Shown here in pieces: positions 1 to 8,934 of a DNA stretch of 64,000 nt. Under the pieces are notes generated by a model, which was not told the origin of the DNA, ran no database searches, and saw nothing but the letters and a program-made list of their open reading frames with translations. Location: contig NKIK01000008.1 of NCBI GenBank assembly GCA_002256115.1, positions 1-64,000 on the forward strand, read 5' to 3'. The stretch's first letter is position 1, and the number at the start of each line of letters is the position of its first letter. A program made the position numbers and the translations under genes. Origin of the DNA: Burkholderiales bacterium PBB3 (GTDB taxonomy: Bacteria > Pseudomonadota > Gammaproteobacteria > Burkholderiales > Burkholderiaceae_C).

Positions 1-93
1 TCTTCGTTGCATCGTCCATCGCTCGCTTGACCATGTCTCGTATCTCCAAACAACCCGTTCAGGATATAACGCATGAGATAGCGATTGGTTGTC

Positions 94-984
94 ATGAATT
101 ATGAAAAGATCAATAATAGCAATCTGATGTCCTCTGTCGTTTCCCCCTCCGGTCCATCGTTAGCCTTGTCAGGCACTCCGTCGTCCATGCCCGAGGTCGT
201 CGACCAGGTGGCACTGGCGCGGCTGTATGGCGAGCCGCTGTTTGCTATGCCGCAGGATTTGTACATCCCGCCGGACGCGCTAGAGGTCTTTCTGGAGGCA
301 TTTGAGGGCCCGCTGGACTTGTTGCTCTACCTGATTCGCAAGCAGAACTTCAACATCCTCGACATCCCGATGTTGAGCGTGACCAAACAGTATTTGGTCT
401 ACGTGGACCAGATCCGCAAGCGCAACCTGGAGCTGGCCGCCGAGTATTTGCTGATGGCGGCCATGCTGATCGAGATCAAATCGCGCATGCTGCTGCCCCC
501 CAAAAAGGTAGCGGCTGGCGAGGAGGCCGAAGACCCGCGCGCTGAGCTGGTACGCCGTCTGCTGGAATACGAGCAAATGAAACTGGCGGGTGCCCGGCTC
601 AATGCCATTCCCCAGTTTGGCCGCGATTTTCTAAATACCCGGGTTTACATGGAGCAGGCCCTGCAGCCCAAGTTCCCGGATGTGCATCTGGCGGATTTGT
701 CCGATGCCTGGCGTGACATTTTGAAGCGTGCCAAGCTGGTGCAACACCACAAGATCAGCCGTGAAGAATTGTCGGTGCGCGAACACATGAGCATGGTGCT
801 TAAACGCCTGCAGGGGCGGCGTTTCGTCGGCTTTGAAGATTTGTTTGACCCGGCCAGCGGCCAGGCCGTATTGGTCGTCACGTTTATCGCCCTGCTAGAG
901 CTGGCCAAGGAAACCTTGATCGAGATCACCCAGGCCGAAGCCTTTGCGCCGATTTATGTGCGCCTGGCCTATTCCCCTACCTGA
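94..984 (+). CDS. scpA: ScpA, segregation and condensation protein A
   Basis: This is the kleisin subunit of the bacterial SMC-ScpA-ScpB condensin complex, which compacts and segregates the chromosome. The diagnostic core begins near residue 70 with [15 protein letters not shown], followed by the helical stretch with [22 protein letters not shown] and a winged-helix C-terminus, as expected for the family. The protein is 296 residues from the ATG at 94; a TTG at 85 and an ATG at 127 are alternatives and no strong ribosome site decides between them. The first 60 or so residues are a variable extension that I cannot assign. It is followed closely by panB on the same strand. Family assignment is firm; the start is not. 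Confidence 0.93.
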   Translation: MNYEKINNSNLMSSVVSPSGPSLALSGTPSSMPEVVDQVALARLYGEPLFAMPQDLYIPPDALEVFLEAFEGPLDLLLYLIRKQNFNILDIPMLSVTKQYLVYVDQIRKRNLELAAEYLLMAAMLIEIKSRMLLPPKKVAAGEEAEDPRAELVRRLLEYEQMKLAGARLNAIPQFGRDFLNTRVYMEQALQPKFPDVHLADLSDAWRDILKRAKLVQHHKISREELSVREHMSMVLKRLQGRRFVGFEDLFDPASGQAVLVVTFIALLELAKETLIEITQAEAFAPIYVRLAYSPT

Positions 985-1067
985 GCCATCGGTTCTCTGG
1001 CACCGCACCGGATACGGTTAGTATTCGGGCCGCAACCGCACAAACCCCGCCTTTGGAGCGCCGCCCC

Positions 1068-1970
1068 ATGACTGAAACCACCGCAAATTCTGCTGGCAAC
1101 GCCAATCTACACGCCACGCCGTATGGCACGCTGCCACCGGCCTCCCCCATGCCCAACCGCAAGCCCATGAGCCTGCCGCGCCTGCTGGAAATGCGCACGC
1201 GGGGCGAGAAGATCACCATGATCACGGCTTACGACGCCACCTTTGCCGCCGTGGCCGATGTGGCTGGTATTGACAGTATCTTGGTGGGCGACTCGCTCGG
1301 CATGGTGTGCCAGGGTTTGCACACTACGGTGGGCGTAACGCTAGAGCACATGCGCTACCACACCGAGATGGTGTCGCGCGGTTTGCGCCGCGCCCAGGCC
1401 ACCGCTTGGCTGATTGGCGACCTGCCTTTCGGCTCGTACCACGAATCCAAAGAACAGGCCATTCGCAGCGCGACGGTGCTGATGGAAGCGGGTGCCCACA
1501 TGGTCAAGCTGGAGGGTGGTGGCTGGACTACGGAGACCGTGCAGTTTCTGGTGGAGCGCGGCATTCCGGTGTGCGCCCATTTGGGTCTGACGCCGCAAAC
1601 CGTGCATGCACTGGGGGGCTACCGGGTCCAGGGCAAAACACAGGCCAGCGCCGATTTGCTAAAAAAAGAAGCCCATGCCCTGCAAGATGCCGGTGCCAGC
1701 CTGCTGGTACTAGAAATGGTGCCCGCCCCCCTGTCACGTGAGCTGACAGAGGAACTCACCCGTTGCGCCACCATCGGCATCGGTGCTGGCAAAGGCACGG
1801 CCGGCCAGGTGCTGGTGATGCATGACATGCTGGGCATGAACCTGGGCAAGAACCCTAAGTTTGTCCGCAACTTTATGGATTCGGCCAGCAGCGTGCGCGG
1901 CGCATTCGAAGCGTATGTTGCAGCCGTTAAAGATGGCAGTTTCCCAGAAGACGCCGTTCACGCCTGGTGA
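1068..1970 (+). CDS. panB: PanB, 3-methyl-2-oxobutanoate hydroxymethyltransferase
   Basis: The enzyme adds a hydroxymethyl group from methylenetetrahydrofolate to ketoisovalerate to give ketopantoate, the first committed step of pantothenate and CoA synthesis. The sequence shows the TIM-barrel family signatures: [12 protein letters not shown], the metal-binding [10 protein letters not shown], and VKLEGG. The ATG at 1068 is preferred over an in-frame TTG at 1053 because GGAG lies nine bases upstream of it. The protein has 300 residues, a little longer than the usual 260-280 because of an N-terminal extension of about 35 residues before [10 protein letters not shown]. panC follows 61 bases downstream, so the two pantothenate genes are probably co-transcribed. 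Confidence 0.96.
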   Translation: MTETTANSAGNANLHATPYGTLPPASPMPNRKPMSLPRLLEMRTRGEKITMITAYDATFAAVADVAGIDSILVGDSLGMVCQGLHTTVGVTLEHMRYHTEMVSRGLRRAQATAWLIGDLPFGSYHESKEQAIRSATVLMEAGAHMVKLEGGGWTTETVQFLVERGIPVCAHLGLTPQTVHALGGYRVQGKTQASADLLKKEAHALQDAGASLLVLEMVPAPLSRELTEELTRCATIGIGAGKGTAGQVLVMHDMLGMNLGKNPKFVRNFMDSASSVRGAFEAYVAAVKDGSFPEDAVHAW

Positions 1971-2031
1971 CATGGCACTCCCCGAAGCGCCTGCGGTGTC
2001 CCTGGTAAGAAACCATTCAACTCACACGCCC

Positions 2032-2856
2032 ATGAAACTCGTTCACACCCTGAAAGACCTGCGCCAGCATCTGGACGCCTACCGCCACCCGGCCGTGGTG
2101 CCCACCATGGGCAATCTGCATGCGGGCCACTTGGCCTTGGTGCGCCAAGCCAAGCCGCTGGGCGACATCACGGTAGCCACTATTTTTGTGAATCGGCTGC
2201 AGTTCGCGCCGCATGAAGACTTTGACACCTACCCCCGCACGCTGGAGGCGGACTGCGCACAACTGGAAGCCGCCGGGTGTGACTTGGTATTTGCACCCGG
2301 CGAAGCCGATCTGTATCCGCAGCCGCAAACTTTTCGTGTGCAAGCGCCAGCAGCTTTGGCCGATATTCTGGAAGGCCACTTTCGCCCTGGATTTTTTGGG
2401 GGTGTGTGCACCGTCGTCATGAAATTGCTGAGCTGCACGCAAGCGCGTACCGCTCTGTTTGGCAAAAAGGACTACCAGCAGCTGATGGTCTTGCGCAATA
2501 TGGTGCAGCAATTTGCTATGCCGGTGGAGATAGTGGGAGGAGAGACCCAGCGCGCTGCAGATGGCTTGGCGCTGTCCAGCCGCAATGGCTATTTGAGCGC
2601 CACAGAGCGCGCGCAGGCAGTGCAGCTTTCGCAAACACTGCGCTCGTTGGCAGAAGCCCTGCGCACAGGCGCAAACCACTACGCCGAGCTGGAGTCACAG
2701 GCCATGCAGAGCCTGACCGAGAAGGGCTGGAAGCCCGACTATGTGGTGGCCCGCCGCCGCGCAGATTTACAGCCAGCACAGCCAGGGGATGCCTTGGTGG
2801 TCTTGGCGGCCGCACGCCTAGGCACCACGCGTTTGATCGATAACTTGGAAGTGTGA
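2032..2856 (+). CDS. panC: PanC, pantothenate synthetase
   Basis: PanC condenses pantoate with beta-alanine using ATP, through a pantoyl-adenylate. Family motifs are clear: [14 protein letters not shown] (the HIGH-like nucleotide motif), [11 protein letters not shown], the [10 protein letters not shown] segment and LSSRNGYLS. The start at 2032 gives 274 residues and begins [11 protein letters not shown], typical of the family; the frame stays open upstream into panB but that extension has no family similarity. The motif reads GNLHAGH where many enzymes have GALHEGH, a mild variation. It ends ten bases before the convergent glutaminase gene, with no obvious terminator between them. Confidence 0.96.
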   Translation: MKLVHTLKDLRQHLDAYRHPAVVPTMGNLHAGHLALVRQAKPLGDITVATIFVNRLQFAPHEDFDTYPRTLEADCAQLEAAGCDLVFAPGEADLYPQPQTFRVQAPAALADILEGHFRPGFFGGVCTVVMKLLSCTQARTALFGKKDYQQLMVLRNMVQQFAMPVEIVGGETQRAADGLALSSRNGYLSATERAQAVQLSQTLRSLAEALRTGANHYAELESQAMQSLTEKGWKPDYVVARRRADLQPAQPGDALVVLAAARLGTTRLIDNLEV

Positions 2857-2866
2857 AGTACGGCGC

Positions 2867-3778
2867 TTAGAAAACCGACAAACCGGTTTTAGCCACAAAC
2901 AACTCTAAGGCAGCGCGCCCCAAATGCGAGTTGCCGGTGTTGTCCAGCGCGGGGGACCACACGCACAAGGTCAGCGTATCCGGCACCACTGCCACAATGC
3001 CGCCGCCCACACCACTCTTGCACGGCAACCCAATACGAAATGCGAATTCACCCGCAGCGTCATAGGTTCCACAGGTTAGCATCAGCGCATTAATGCGGCG
3101 GGTTTGCGCTTCATTCACCACCTGGGAGCCATCGTGCGGGTGCGCGCCATCACGGCACAAATACCCGGCCGCGCGGGCCACCTGCATGCAACTCATGCTG
3201 ATGGCGCACTGGTTGAAGTACACGTCCAACACCTGCGCCACATCATTGTCCAGCGTGCCGAAGGCTTTCATGAAATTGGCCAAGGCGGCATTGCGAAAGC
3301 CGGTATCTGCCTCCGACTGCGCCACTTCACTGTCCATATGAATGACCTCGGCACACAGGCCAGACAGCAGAGCCAGCAAATTGGCCTTGGCGTTACCCAG
3401 GCTCAGCAAACGGTCCGCCACTGCAATGGCACCGGCATTGATAAAGGGATTGCGTGGAATGCCACGCTCAGTCTCCAGTTGCACCAGGGAATTGAACGGG
3501 CTACCAGAAGGCTCTCGCCCGACACGCTCCCATAGCGTTTCACCCAGGCTGCGCATGGCCAGTGTCAATGAAAACACCTTGGACATGCTTTGGATAGAGA
3601 ACGGCGTAGCGCTGTCGCCTGCTTCAGCCTCTTGTCCGTCCCCAGTGCGCAGCGCTATGCCAAACTGAAACGGCGACACCCGTGCCAACGCCGGTATGTA
3701 GCTAGCAACCTGGCCCGCAGAGCCCAGTAAGGGCCGAATCTGCACATTGATGTCATCCAGAATGGCTTGATAGTCCAT
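2867..3778 (-). CDS. glsA: Glutaminase A
   Basis: This serine-dependent beta-lactamase-like glutaminase hydrolyses glutamine to glutamate and ammonia in the cytoplasm. The catalytic S-x-x-K motif is present as S64-M-S-K67 (numbering from the ATG at 3778), followed by PFINAGAI and the late KSGVGGGI segment. The 303-residue length is normal. The ATG at 3778 is preferred over a TTG nine bases upstream, because AAGAGG sits eleven bases before the ATG and only two before the TTG. It lies 20 bases downstream of the DUF1854 gene on the same strand, so it appears to be the last gene of the leftward cyanophycin-associated operon. That suggests, without proving, a role in nitrogen handling around cyanophycin. 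Confidence 0.94.
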   Translation of the reverse strand: MDYQAILDDINVQIRPLLGSAGQVASYIPALARVSPFQFGIALRTGDGQEAEAGDSATPFSIQSMSKVFSLTLAMRSLGETLWERVGREPSGSPFNSLVQLETERGIPRNPFINAGAIAVADRLLSLGNAKANLLALLSGLCAEVIHMDSEVAQSEADTGFRNAALANFMKAFGTLDNDVAQVLDVYFNQCAISMSCMQVARAAGYLCRDGAHPHDGSQVVNEAQTRRINALMLTCGTYDAAGEFAFRIGLPCKSGVGGGIVAVVPDTLTLCVWSPALDNTGNSHLGRAALELFVAKTGLSVF

Positions 3779-3798
3779 GCGTCTCAATGCCTCTTGGG

Positions 3799-4290
3799 CT
3801 ACATAAAGCGGTCGAGTATTTTTTTGCTCTGCGCGTTGAGCGCGAACTGGTCGCGCACCAGGTATTGAATGCCGTGCGTATCGGCAATTAGCAAGGCATT
3901 GTCTTTGCCGATGCGACGGATATCCTCATCGCCGCGCAGCACAAAGTCGGTCGTGCCGCGGTCGGTTTGTACCGTCCAGGTGCAAGGGGTTGAGAAGCTG
4001 GTCACGGCATCAATACTGATGATGACAGGCATGAATTCCCGCGTACCCAGGGCATCGCGTATCAGCCCCTGGGCAGGCTCGGCAAGATCACGCAAGCCAT
4101 CCACCCAGCCCACCTCCTCACCATCCAGGTTCACCAGCGAAATGCCGTCTTCAGGTGCCTGAATGGGAAAGGCGCGCACGGGCACTACGCCTTCAAATCG
4201 CTCACCCAGTGGCGAGGTCAGCACCAGTTTGCCAAAAGTATCGCGCTCCAGCGTGAATTGCGTAGCAATCTCTTTAGTCAGCGCGGTCAT
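3799..4290 (-). CDS. DUF1854 family protein, cyanophycin-associated
   Basis: This is a 163-residue soluble protein of the DUF1854 family, which is repeatedly found beside cyanophycin synthetase genes; its biochemical role is unknown to me. It has no signal peptide or membrane segment. It overlaps the stop of the upstream ABC transporter by four bases (ATGA), so translation is probably coupled and the two proteins may act together. Visible features are an acidic, beta-rich sequence with LVNLDGEEVGWVDGL near the middle and ISIDAVTSFSTPCTWTVQTD in the second half. The function is a guess from context only. Confidence 0.85.
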   Translation of the reverse strand: MTALTKEIATQFTLERDTFGKLVLTSPLGERFEGVVPVRAFPIQAPEDGISLVNLDGEEVGWVDGLRDLAEPAQGLIRDALGTREFMPVIISIDAVTSFSTPCTWTVQTDRGTTDFVLRGDEDIRRIGKDNALLIADTHGIQYLVRDQFALNAQSKKILDRFM

Positions 4291-6551
4291 CGTGCGTCAT
4301 CCATGTCAACATCCATATTGCGGGCCTGTGCCTGGTACAGGTTGAAGTAGGCGCCCTCTTTGGCCATCAGCGCATCGTGCGTGCCCTCTTCCACCACTTT
4401 GCCGCGGTCCAACACCACGAGCCGGTCGGCGCGGTGCAAGGTGGACAAACGGTGGGCGATAGCAATCGTGGTGCGGCCTTGCACCAGGTTTTCCAGTGCC
4501 TTCTGGATTTCCTTTTCGGTCTCGGAATCCACTGACGAAGTAGCTTCGTCCAGAATCAAAATGCGCGGATCAATCAGCAACGCACGCGCAATGGAAATGC
4601 GCTGGCGCTCGCCGCCCGACAAACCTTGGCCGCGTTCACCCACCATGGAGTCGTAGCCCTGCGGCAAACGCAAAATGAACTCATGCGCATGGGCAGCGCG
4701 CGCCGCCTTGATAATTTCCGCACGGGTCGCGTCGGGCTTGCCATAGGCAATGTTCTCAGCAATCGTGCCGAAGAACAGGAAAGGCTCCTGCAACACCAGG
4801 CCAATGTTCTTGCGGTAGTCGGCAATCGCATACGAGCGAATGTCTACACCGTCCACCAGAATCGCACCTTCAGACACATCGTAGAAGCGGCAGATCAGAT
4901 TCACCAGCGTGCTCTTGCCCGAGCCGCTGTGCCCCACCAGGCCAATCATTTCGCCTGGCGCAATGTTCAGGTTGACGCCCTTGTTGACCTCGCGGTTGCC
5001 GTAACGGAAGCCTACATCGCGCACCTCGATACGGCCGACGACTTTATCCACATGCACAGGGTTGACAGGATCGGGCACGCTGGAGACGTGATCGAGGATG
5101 TCAAAAATACGCTTGGCAGCAGACGCCGATTTTTGCGTGACCGAGACGATGCGGCTCATCGAATCCAGGCGGCCATAGAAGCGACTGATATAGGCAATTG
5201 CCATCAGCAACATACCAACGGTAATCTGGTTGTGCGAGACCTGCCAGATGCCAAAGGCCCACACCACCAATAGCCCGATTTCGGTCAGCAGCGATACGCT
5301 GGGCGAGAACAGCGACCAGATCTTGTTGATGCGGTCATTGACGATCAGGTTGTGTTTATTGGCTTCGCGAAAACGCTTGGCTTCGCGCTGCTCTTGAGCA
5401 AACGCCTTGACGACGCGGATGCCGGGAATCGTGTCGGCCAGCACATTGGTCACCTCGCCCCAGACGCGGTCGATCTTCTCAAAACCTGTGCGCAAACGGT
5501 AGCGCACGAAGTGAATCATCCAGCCGATAAATGGAAGTGGCACCAGCGTGATCAGCGCCAGATACGGATTCACCGAGAACAGCATCACCGCGGTCATCAC
5601 GATCATGATCACATCGCTGGCAAAGTCGGTCAGGTGCAGCGACAAGTAGACCGCGATGCGGTCACTCTCGCTGCCAACGCGCGACAGCAAATCGCCGGTC
5701 CGCTTGCCACCAAAATATTCCAGCGAGAGGCGCAGCAAATGTTCGTAGGTGGTCGTGCGCAAATCGGCGGCGATGCGCTCGGACACCAGCGCCAGCACAT
5801 AGGTCTTGGCCCAGCCCAGCCCCCAAGCCAGCAAGGCAGCGCCAAGCAGACCGGACAGGTACATCGCAATCGTGCTGGTCTCAACATGCTTACCGCTCTG
5901 CAGCGGGATCAACACCTCGTCCACCAAGGGCGCGGTCAGCCAGGGCGGCACCTGGTGCGCCGCAGTGCTCAGCATCATCAGCCCGAAGCCCAGAATCAGT
6001 TGCCCTTTGTAGGGCTTGGCAAAGCGCCACAGGCGGAATAGGGTCCAGGTACTGGGCGGTGTATGAATTACCTTGGTGCAGATGGGGCACTCTTCTTGGT
6101 CAGGCTCCAGTGGTGCCTTGCAGCTAGGACACACGTTACTCAATGCCTTCACCAATGGCTTGCCGGTCAGATGGCTTTCCAGTTGGGCCTGAAAGTGCTC
6201 CGCCAGGCGGATGGCGTGCAGGTTCTGACCCAGCGTGAATCGCCAAGTGGTCAGCAAACCACGGGCATTCACCAAGGTCAAATGCCCGACGCCACCGTGG
6301 TCATGGTGCTGCAGCTCCATCGCGTCTTCGAATTTCCACTCTTTCCAATCCGCACTTTCAGGTGAAGCGCTCAAAAGCCGACGATCAGTCACCACCACCA
6401 AACTGCGCACAAAGTGCAGGCGGGCGTCCAAGTCAACCTCCAGCGTCGCTAGAACGTTTTCCTGGGGTGCGAGTTGTTTTTGCAACTCCTGGCTCCAAGC
6501 AACGGAGAGATCACCCGGCAATGGGGGGGCAGCGAGGGCTACTGGGGTCAT
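4287..6551 (-). CDS. ABC exporter with N-terminal zinc-ribbon extension, cyanophycin-associated
   Basis: A 754-residue fused permease/ATPase of the MsbA-like half-transporter type. About 140 N-terminal residues form a domain I cannot assign. Near residues 140-160 comes a zinc-ribbon-like pair, CPSC and CPIC separated by eleven residues. Six transmembrane helices span roughly 180-450. The nucleotide-binding domain follows, with Walker A GHSGSGKSTL, signature LSGGERQRISIARAL, Walker B ILILDEATSSVD and the switch histidine in AIAHRLSTL, so it should be active. Ordinary lipid exporters lack the N-terminal part. This type of exporter is known as a neighbour of cyanophycin genes; its substrate is not known to me. 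It is divergent from cphA' and first in an operon with DUF1854 and glsA. Confidence 0.88.
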   Translation of the reverse strand: MTPVALAAPPLPGDLSVAWSQELQKQLAPQENVLATLEVDLDARLHFVRSLVVVTDRRLLSASPESADWKEWKFEDAMELQHHDHGGVGHLTLVNARGLLTTWRFTLGQNLHAIRLAEHFQAQLESHLTGKPLVKALSNVCPSCKAPLEPDQEECPICTKVIHTPPSTWTLFRLWRFAKPYKGQLILGFGLMMLSTAAHQVPPWLTAPLVDEVLIPLQSGKHVETSTIAMYLSGLLGAALLAWGLGWAKTYVLALVSERIAADLRTTTYEHLLRLSLEYFGGKRTGDLLSRVGSESDRIAVYLSLHLTDFASDVIMIVMTAVMLFSVNPYLALITLVPLPFIGWMIHFVRYRLRTGFEKIDRVWGEVTNVLADTIPGIRVVKAFAQEQREAKRFREANKHNLIVNDRINKIWSLFSPSVSLLTEIGLLVVWAFGIWQVSHNQITVGMLLMAIAYISRFYGRLDSMSRIVSVTQKSASAAKRIFDILDHVSSVPDPVNPVHVDKVVGRIEVRDVGFRYGNREVNKGVNLNIAPGEMIGLVGHSGSGKSTLVNLICRFYDVSEGAILVDGVDIRSYAIADYRKNIGLVLQEPFLFFGTIAENIAYGKPDATRAEIIKAARAAHAHEFILRLPQGYDSMVGERGQGLSGGERQRISIARALLIDPRILILDEATSSVDSETEKEIQKALENLVQGRTTIAIAHRLSTLHRADRLVVLDRGKVVEEGTHDALMAKEGAYFNLYQAQARNMDVDMDDAR

Positions 6552-6616
6552 TTCAAGGGGCAGTGCAAGAACAGTGAGAGGATGAATTGGGCAAGCTTTT
6601 TTGCAGACAAAGCCGG

Positions 6617-6645
6617 TTGCGGCAATGCTAAGACTTTACGATACT
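6617..6645 (+). promoter_or_regulatory. Candidate sigma70-type promoter for cphA'-cphA
   Basis: TTGCGG (6617-6622) and GATACT (6640-6645) are separated by 17 bases and lie about 100 bases upstream of the cphA' start. Both boxes match the consensus at four of six positions. This is a sequence match only. Confidence 0.35.
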
Positions 6646-6662
6646 ACGCTTGGGTCTGAGAG

Positions 6663-6683
6663 CCCGGCGATCACAATGCCGGG
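6663..6683. other. Hairpin in the cphA' leader
   Basis: CCCGGC (6663-6668) and GCCGGG (6678-6683) form a perfect six-base stem around a nine-base loop. It lies just downstream of the candidate promoter and 64 bases before the cphA' ATG. No T-run follows, so it is not a simple terminator. It could be an operator or a leader structure. Confidence 0.35.
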
Positions 6684-6747
6684 TGAGAGAGAATACACAA
6701 CGTGCGCGGCACCGCATCGGTGCACTACGGAATCCAAAAAAAGAGCC

Positions 6748-8925
6748 ATGGCGAACAAGAAAGACATTGAAATTCTTCGGGTAACACACCTGCGTGGCCC
6801 CAATATCTGGACTTACCGACCCGTCATTGAGGCCTGGGTCGACATTGGCGAATTGGAAGATTTTCCTTCGAACACCCTGCCGGGGTTCTACGAGCGCTAT
6901 ACCGCCCTGTTGCCCACCATCATCGAGCACCACTGCAGTCCCGGGGTTCGGGGTGGTTTTTTACAGCGCCTACGCGAGGGCACCTATGCTGCCCACATCG
7001 TGGAGCACACCGCGCTGGAATTACAAAACTTGGCAGGTATGCGCACGGGTTTTGGCAAGGCGCGGCAAACCTCCAAGCGTGGTGTCTACAAGATTGCTTT
7101 TCGCACCCGACAAGAACAAGTCGGCCGGGCAGCCCTGGTGGCCGCGCGCGATCTGGTCATGGCTGCCATCAATGACACGTCTTTCGATGTGACCGCCACG
7201 GTAGACACCCTGAAGGAGATGGTGGATGACCTGTTCCTCGGTCCCAGCACGGCGCACATTGTGGAAGCCGCCACTGAGCGTCGCATCCCCTTCATTCGCT
7301 TGACCGAAGGCAATCTGGTACAGCTGGGCTATGGCGTCAGCCAACGCCGCATCTGGACGGCAGAGACCGACCAGACCAGCGCGATTGCCGAGGAAATTGC
7401 CAGCGACAAGGACCTGACCAAAAACTTGCTGGCCTCGTGTGGCCTGCCAGTCCCCGAAGGCAGCTTGGTACGCAGCGCAGAAGCCGCCTGGGAAGCCGCC
7501 CAAGAAATCGGCGTGCCTGTGGTGCTGAAACCTTATGACGGCAACCATGGCCGCGGCGTATCGCTCAACCTGATGACCCAAGCCGATGTGGAAGCTGCCT
7601 ATGCGCTGGCGCACCGCAAAGGTGGTGGCAGCAGCGTCATCGTCGAGAAATTCATTCCGGGCAATGAACACCGCATGCTGGTAGTGGGCCGCCAAGTGGT
7701 GGCCGCGGCACGCGGCGAAGAGCTCTGGGTGGTGGGTGACGGCGTCTCCGACATCGACCACTTGACCGACACACAAATCAACTCCGACCCCCGCCGCGGC
7801 AGTGGCGAAGGCGCACCACTCAACGCGTTGCTGCCCAGCCGGTCCGGCGAAATCATTCTGGAGCTGGAGCGCGCAGGCTTGACGGCAGCGTCCATTCCGG
7901 CCAAAGACCAAAAGGTCTTGATCCAGCGCAATGGCAATGTGGCCGTTGACATTACCGATCTGCTGCACCCCAGCGTTGCCGCCGCCGCCACCTTGGCGGC
8001 GCGAGTCGTGGGCCTGGACATCGCCGGTGTGGACATGGTGCTCGAAGACGCGACCAAGCCACTCAACCAACAGCGGGCCGCTGTGATTGAAGTGAATGCA
8101 AGCCCTGGTTTGCTGGCCCATATCAAACCAGCCAATGGCCCCTCACGCCCGGTCGGCAAGGCCATCATCGGTCATCTATTCTCGGCGGATCGGGACGGTC
8201 GCATTCCTATTGTGGGCGTGACGGGTACCCAAAAGACAGGCCGTATTGCGCGCCTGATCGCCTGGCTGGTGCATATCAGCGGCAAGCATGTGGGCCTGGC
8301 CTGTAGCGAAGGCTTGTACCTAGACAGCCGTCAGGTGGTGGCCAAAGACTGCACCGATTGGGAAGCTGGCCAACGCATTCTGATCAACCGCTCCGTGCAG
8401 GCCGCAGTGTTCGAAAACACCAGCCGCACGATTCTTGCGGAGGGGCTGACCTACGACAAATGCAATGTGGGTGTGGTGACTGACGTGAGTTGGGATGCCG
8501 CGTTGGCAGACTTTGATATTCTGGATGCGGAGCAAGCTTTCAAGGTGGCGCGCACACAGATCGACGTCATTCTGCCCAGCGGTACGGCCGTGTTGAACGC
8601 CGCTGACGCACAGGTGGTGGAGATGGCCGAGCTGTGCGATGGCAAGGTTATTTTTTACGGCACCAGCAGCGAATTGCCCGCGATTGCGCAGCACCGCCAG
8701 GATGGCGAACGTGTGGTCTACCTGCGCAACGATGAAATCGTTTTGGGTGTTGGCATGGACGACGTGGCATCGCTGCCGCTGGCATCGCTGAAGCCCGCCA
8801 AAGCATCGCAGCCCGAGATGGTGATGGCCGCAGTGGCCGCTGCCTGGGCTTTGAATATTCCCCCTGAATTGATTGGCGCTGGTCTGCGGACTTTTGAATC
8901 CAGCCCCAAGAAAACCCCCTACTGA
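6748..8925 (+). CDS. cphA': CphA', second cyanophycin synthetase with inactive, shortened C-terminal half
   Basis: Homologous to CphA along its N-terminal and ATP-grasp domains: VLKPYDGNHGRGVSLNL, VEKFIPGNEHRMLVVG, and the metal-binding end VIEVNASPGLLAH. The Mur-ligase-like domain differs sharply. Where CphA has VTGTNGKTTT, this protein reads VTGTQKTGRI (residues 491-500), so the P-loop lysine is lost. The protein also stops at residue 725 with FESSPKKTPY, just where the glutamate-ligase-like C-terminal domain of CphA begins. The ATP-grasp site, which adds aspartate in CphA, looks intact; the arginine-adding site does not. By analogy with cyanobacterial CphA2 it may re-polymerise beta-Asp-Arg dipeptides; that is inference. 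The ATG at 6748 matches the family start. cphA follows after nine bases. Confidence 0.9.
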   Translation: MANKKDIEILRVTHLRGPNIWTYRPVIEAWVDIGELEDFPSNTLPGFYERYTALLPTIIEHHCSPGVRGGFLQRLREGTYAAHIVEHTALELQNLAGMRTGFGKARQTSKRGVYKIAFRTRQEQVGRAALVAARDLVMAAINDTSFDVTATVDTLKEMVDDLFLGPSTAHIVEAATERRIPFIRLTEGNLVQLGYGVSQRRIWTAETDQTSAIAEEIASDKDLTKNLLASCGLPVPEGSLVRSAEAAWEAAQEIGVPVVLKPYDGNHGRGVSLNLMTQADVEAAYALAHRKGGGSSVIVEKFIPGNEHRMLVVGRQVVAAARGEELWVVGDGVSDIDHLTDTQINSDPRRGSGEGAPLNALLPSRSGEIILELERAGLTAASIPAKDQKVLIQRNGNVAVDITDLLHPSVAAAATLAARVVGLDIAGVDMVLEDATKPLNQQRAAVIEVNASPGLLAHIKPANGPSRPVGKAIIGHLFSADRDGRIPIVGVTGTQKTGRIARLIAWLVHISGKHVGLACSEGLYLDSRQVVAKDCTDWEAGQRILINRSVQAAVFENTSRTILAEGLTYDKCNVGVVTDVSWDAALADFDILDAEQAFKVARTQIDVILPSGTAVLNAADAQVVEMAELCDGKVIFYGTSSELPAIAQHRQDGERVVYLRNDEIVLGVGMDDVASLPLASLKPAKASQPEMVMAAVAAAWALNIPPELIGAGLRTFESSPKKTPY

Positions 8926-8934
8926 TTGCACACC

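Noticed and set aside
1-93. Possible end of an upstream gene before scpA
   Set aside because: Short open frames exist in all three phases, but none reads as a recognisable C-terminus.
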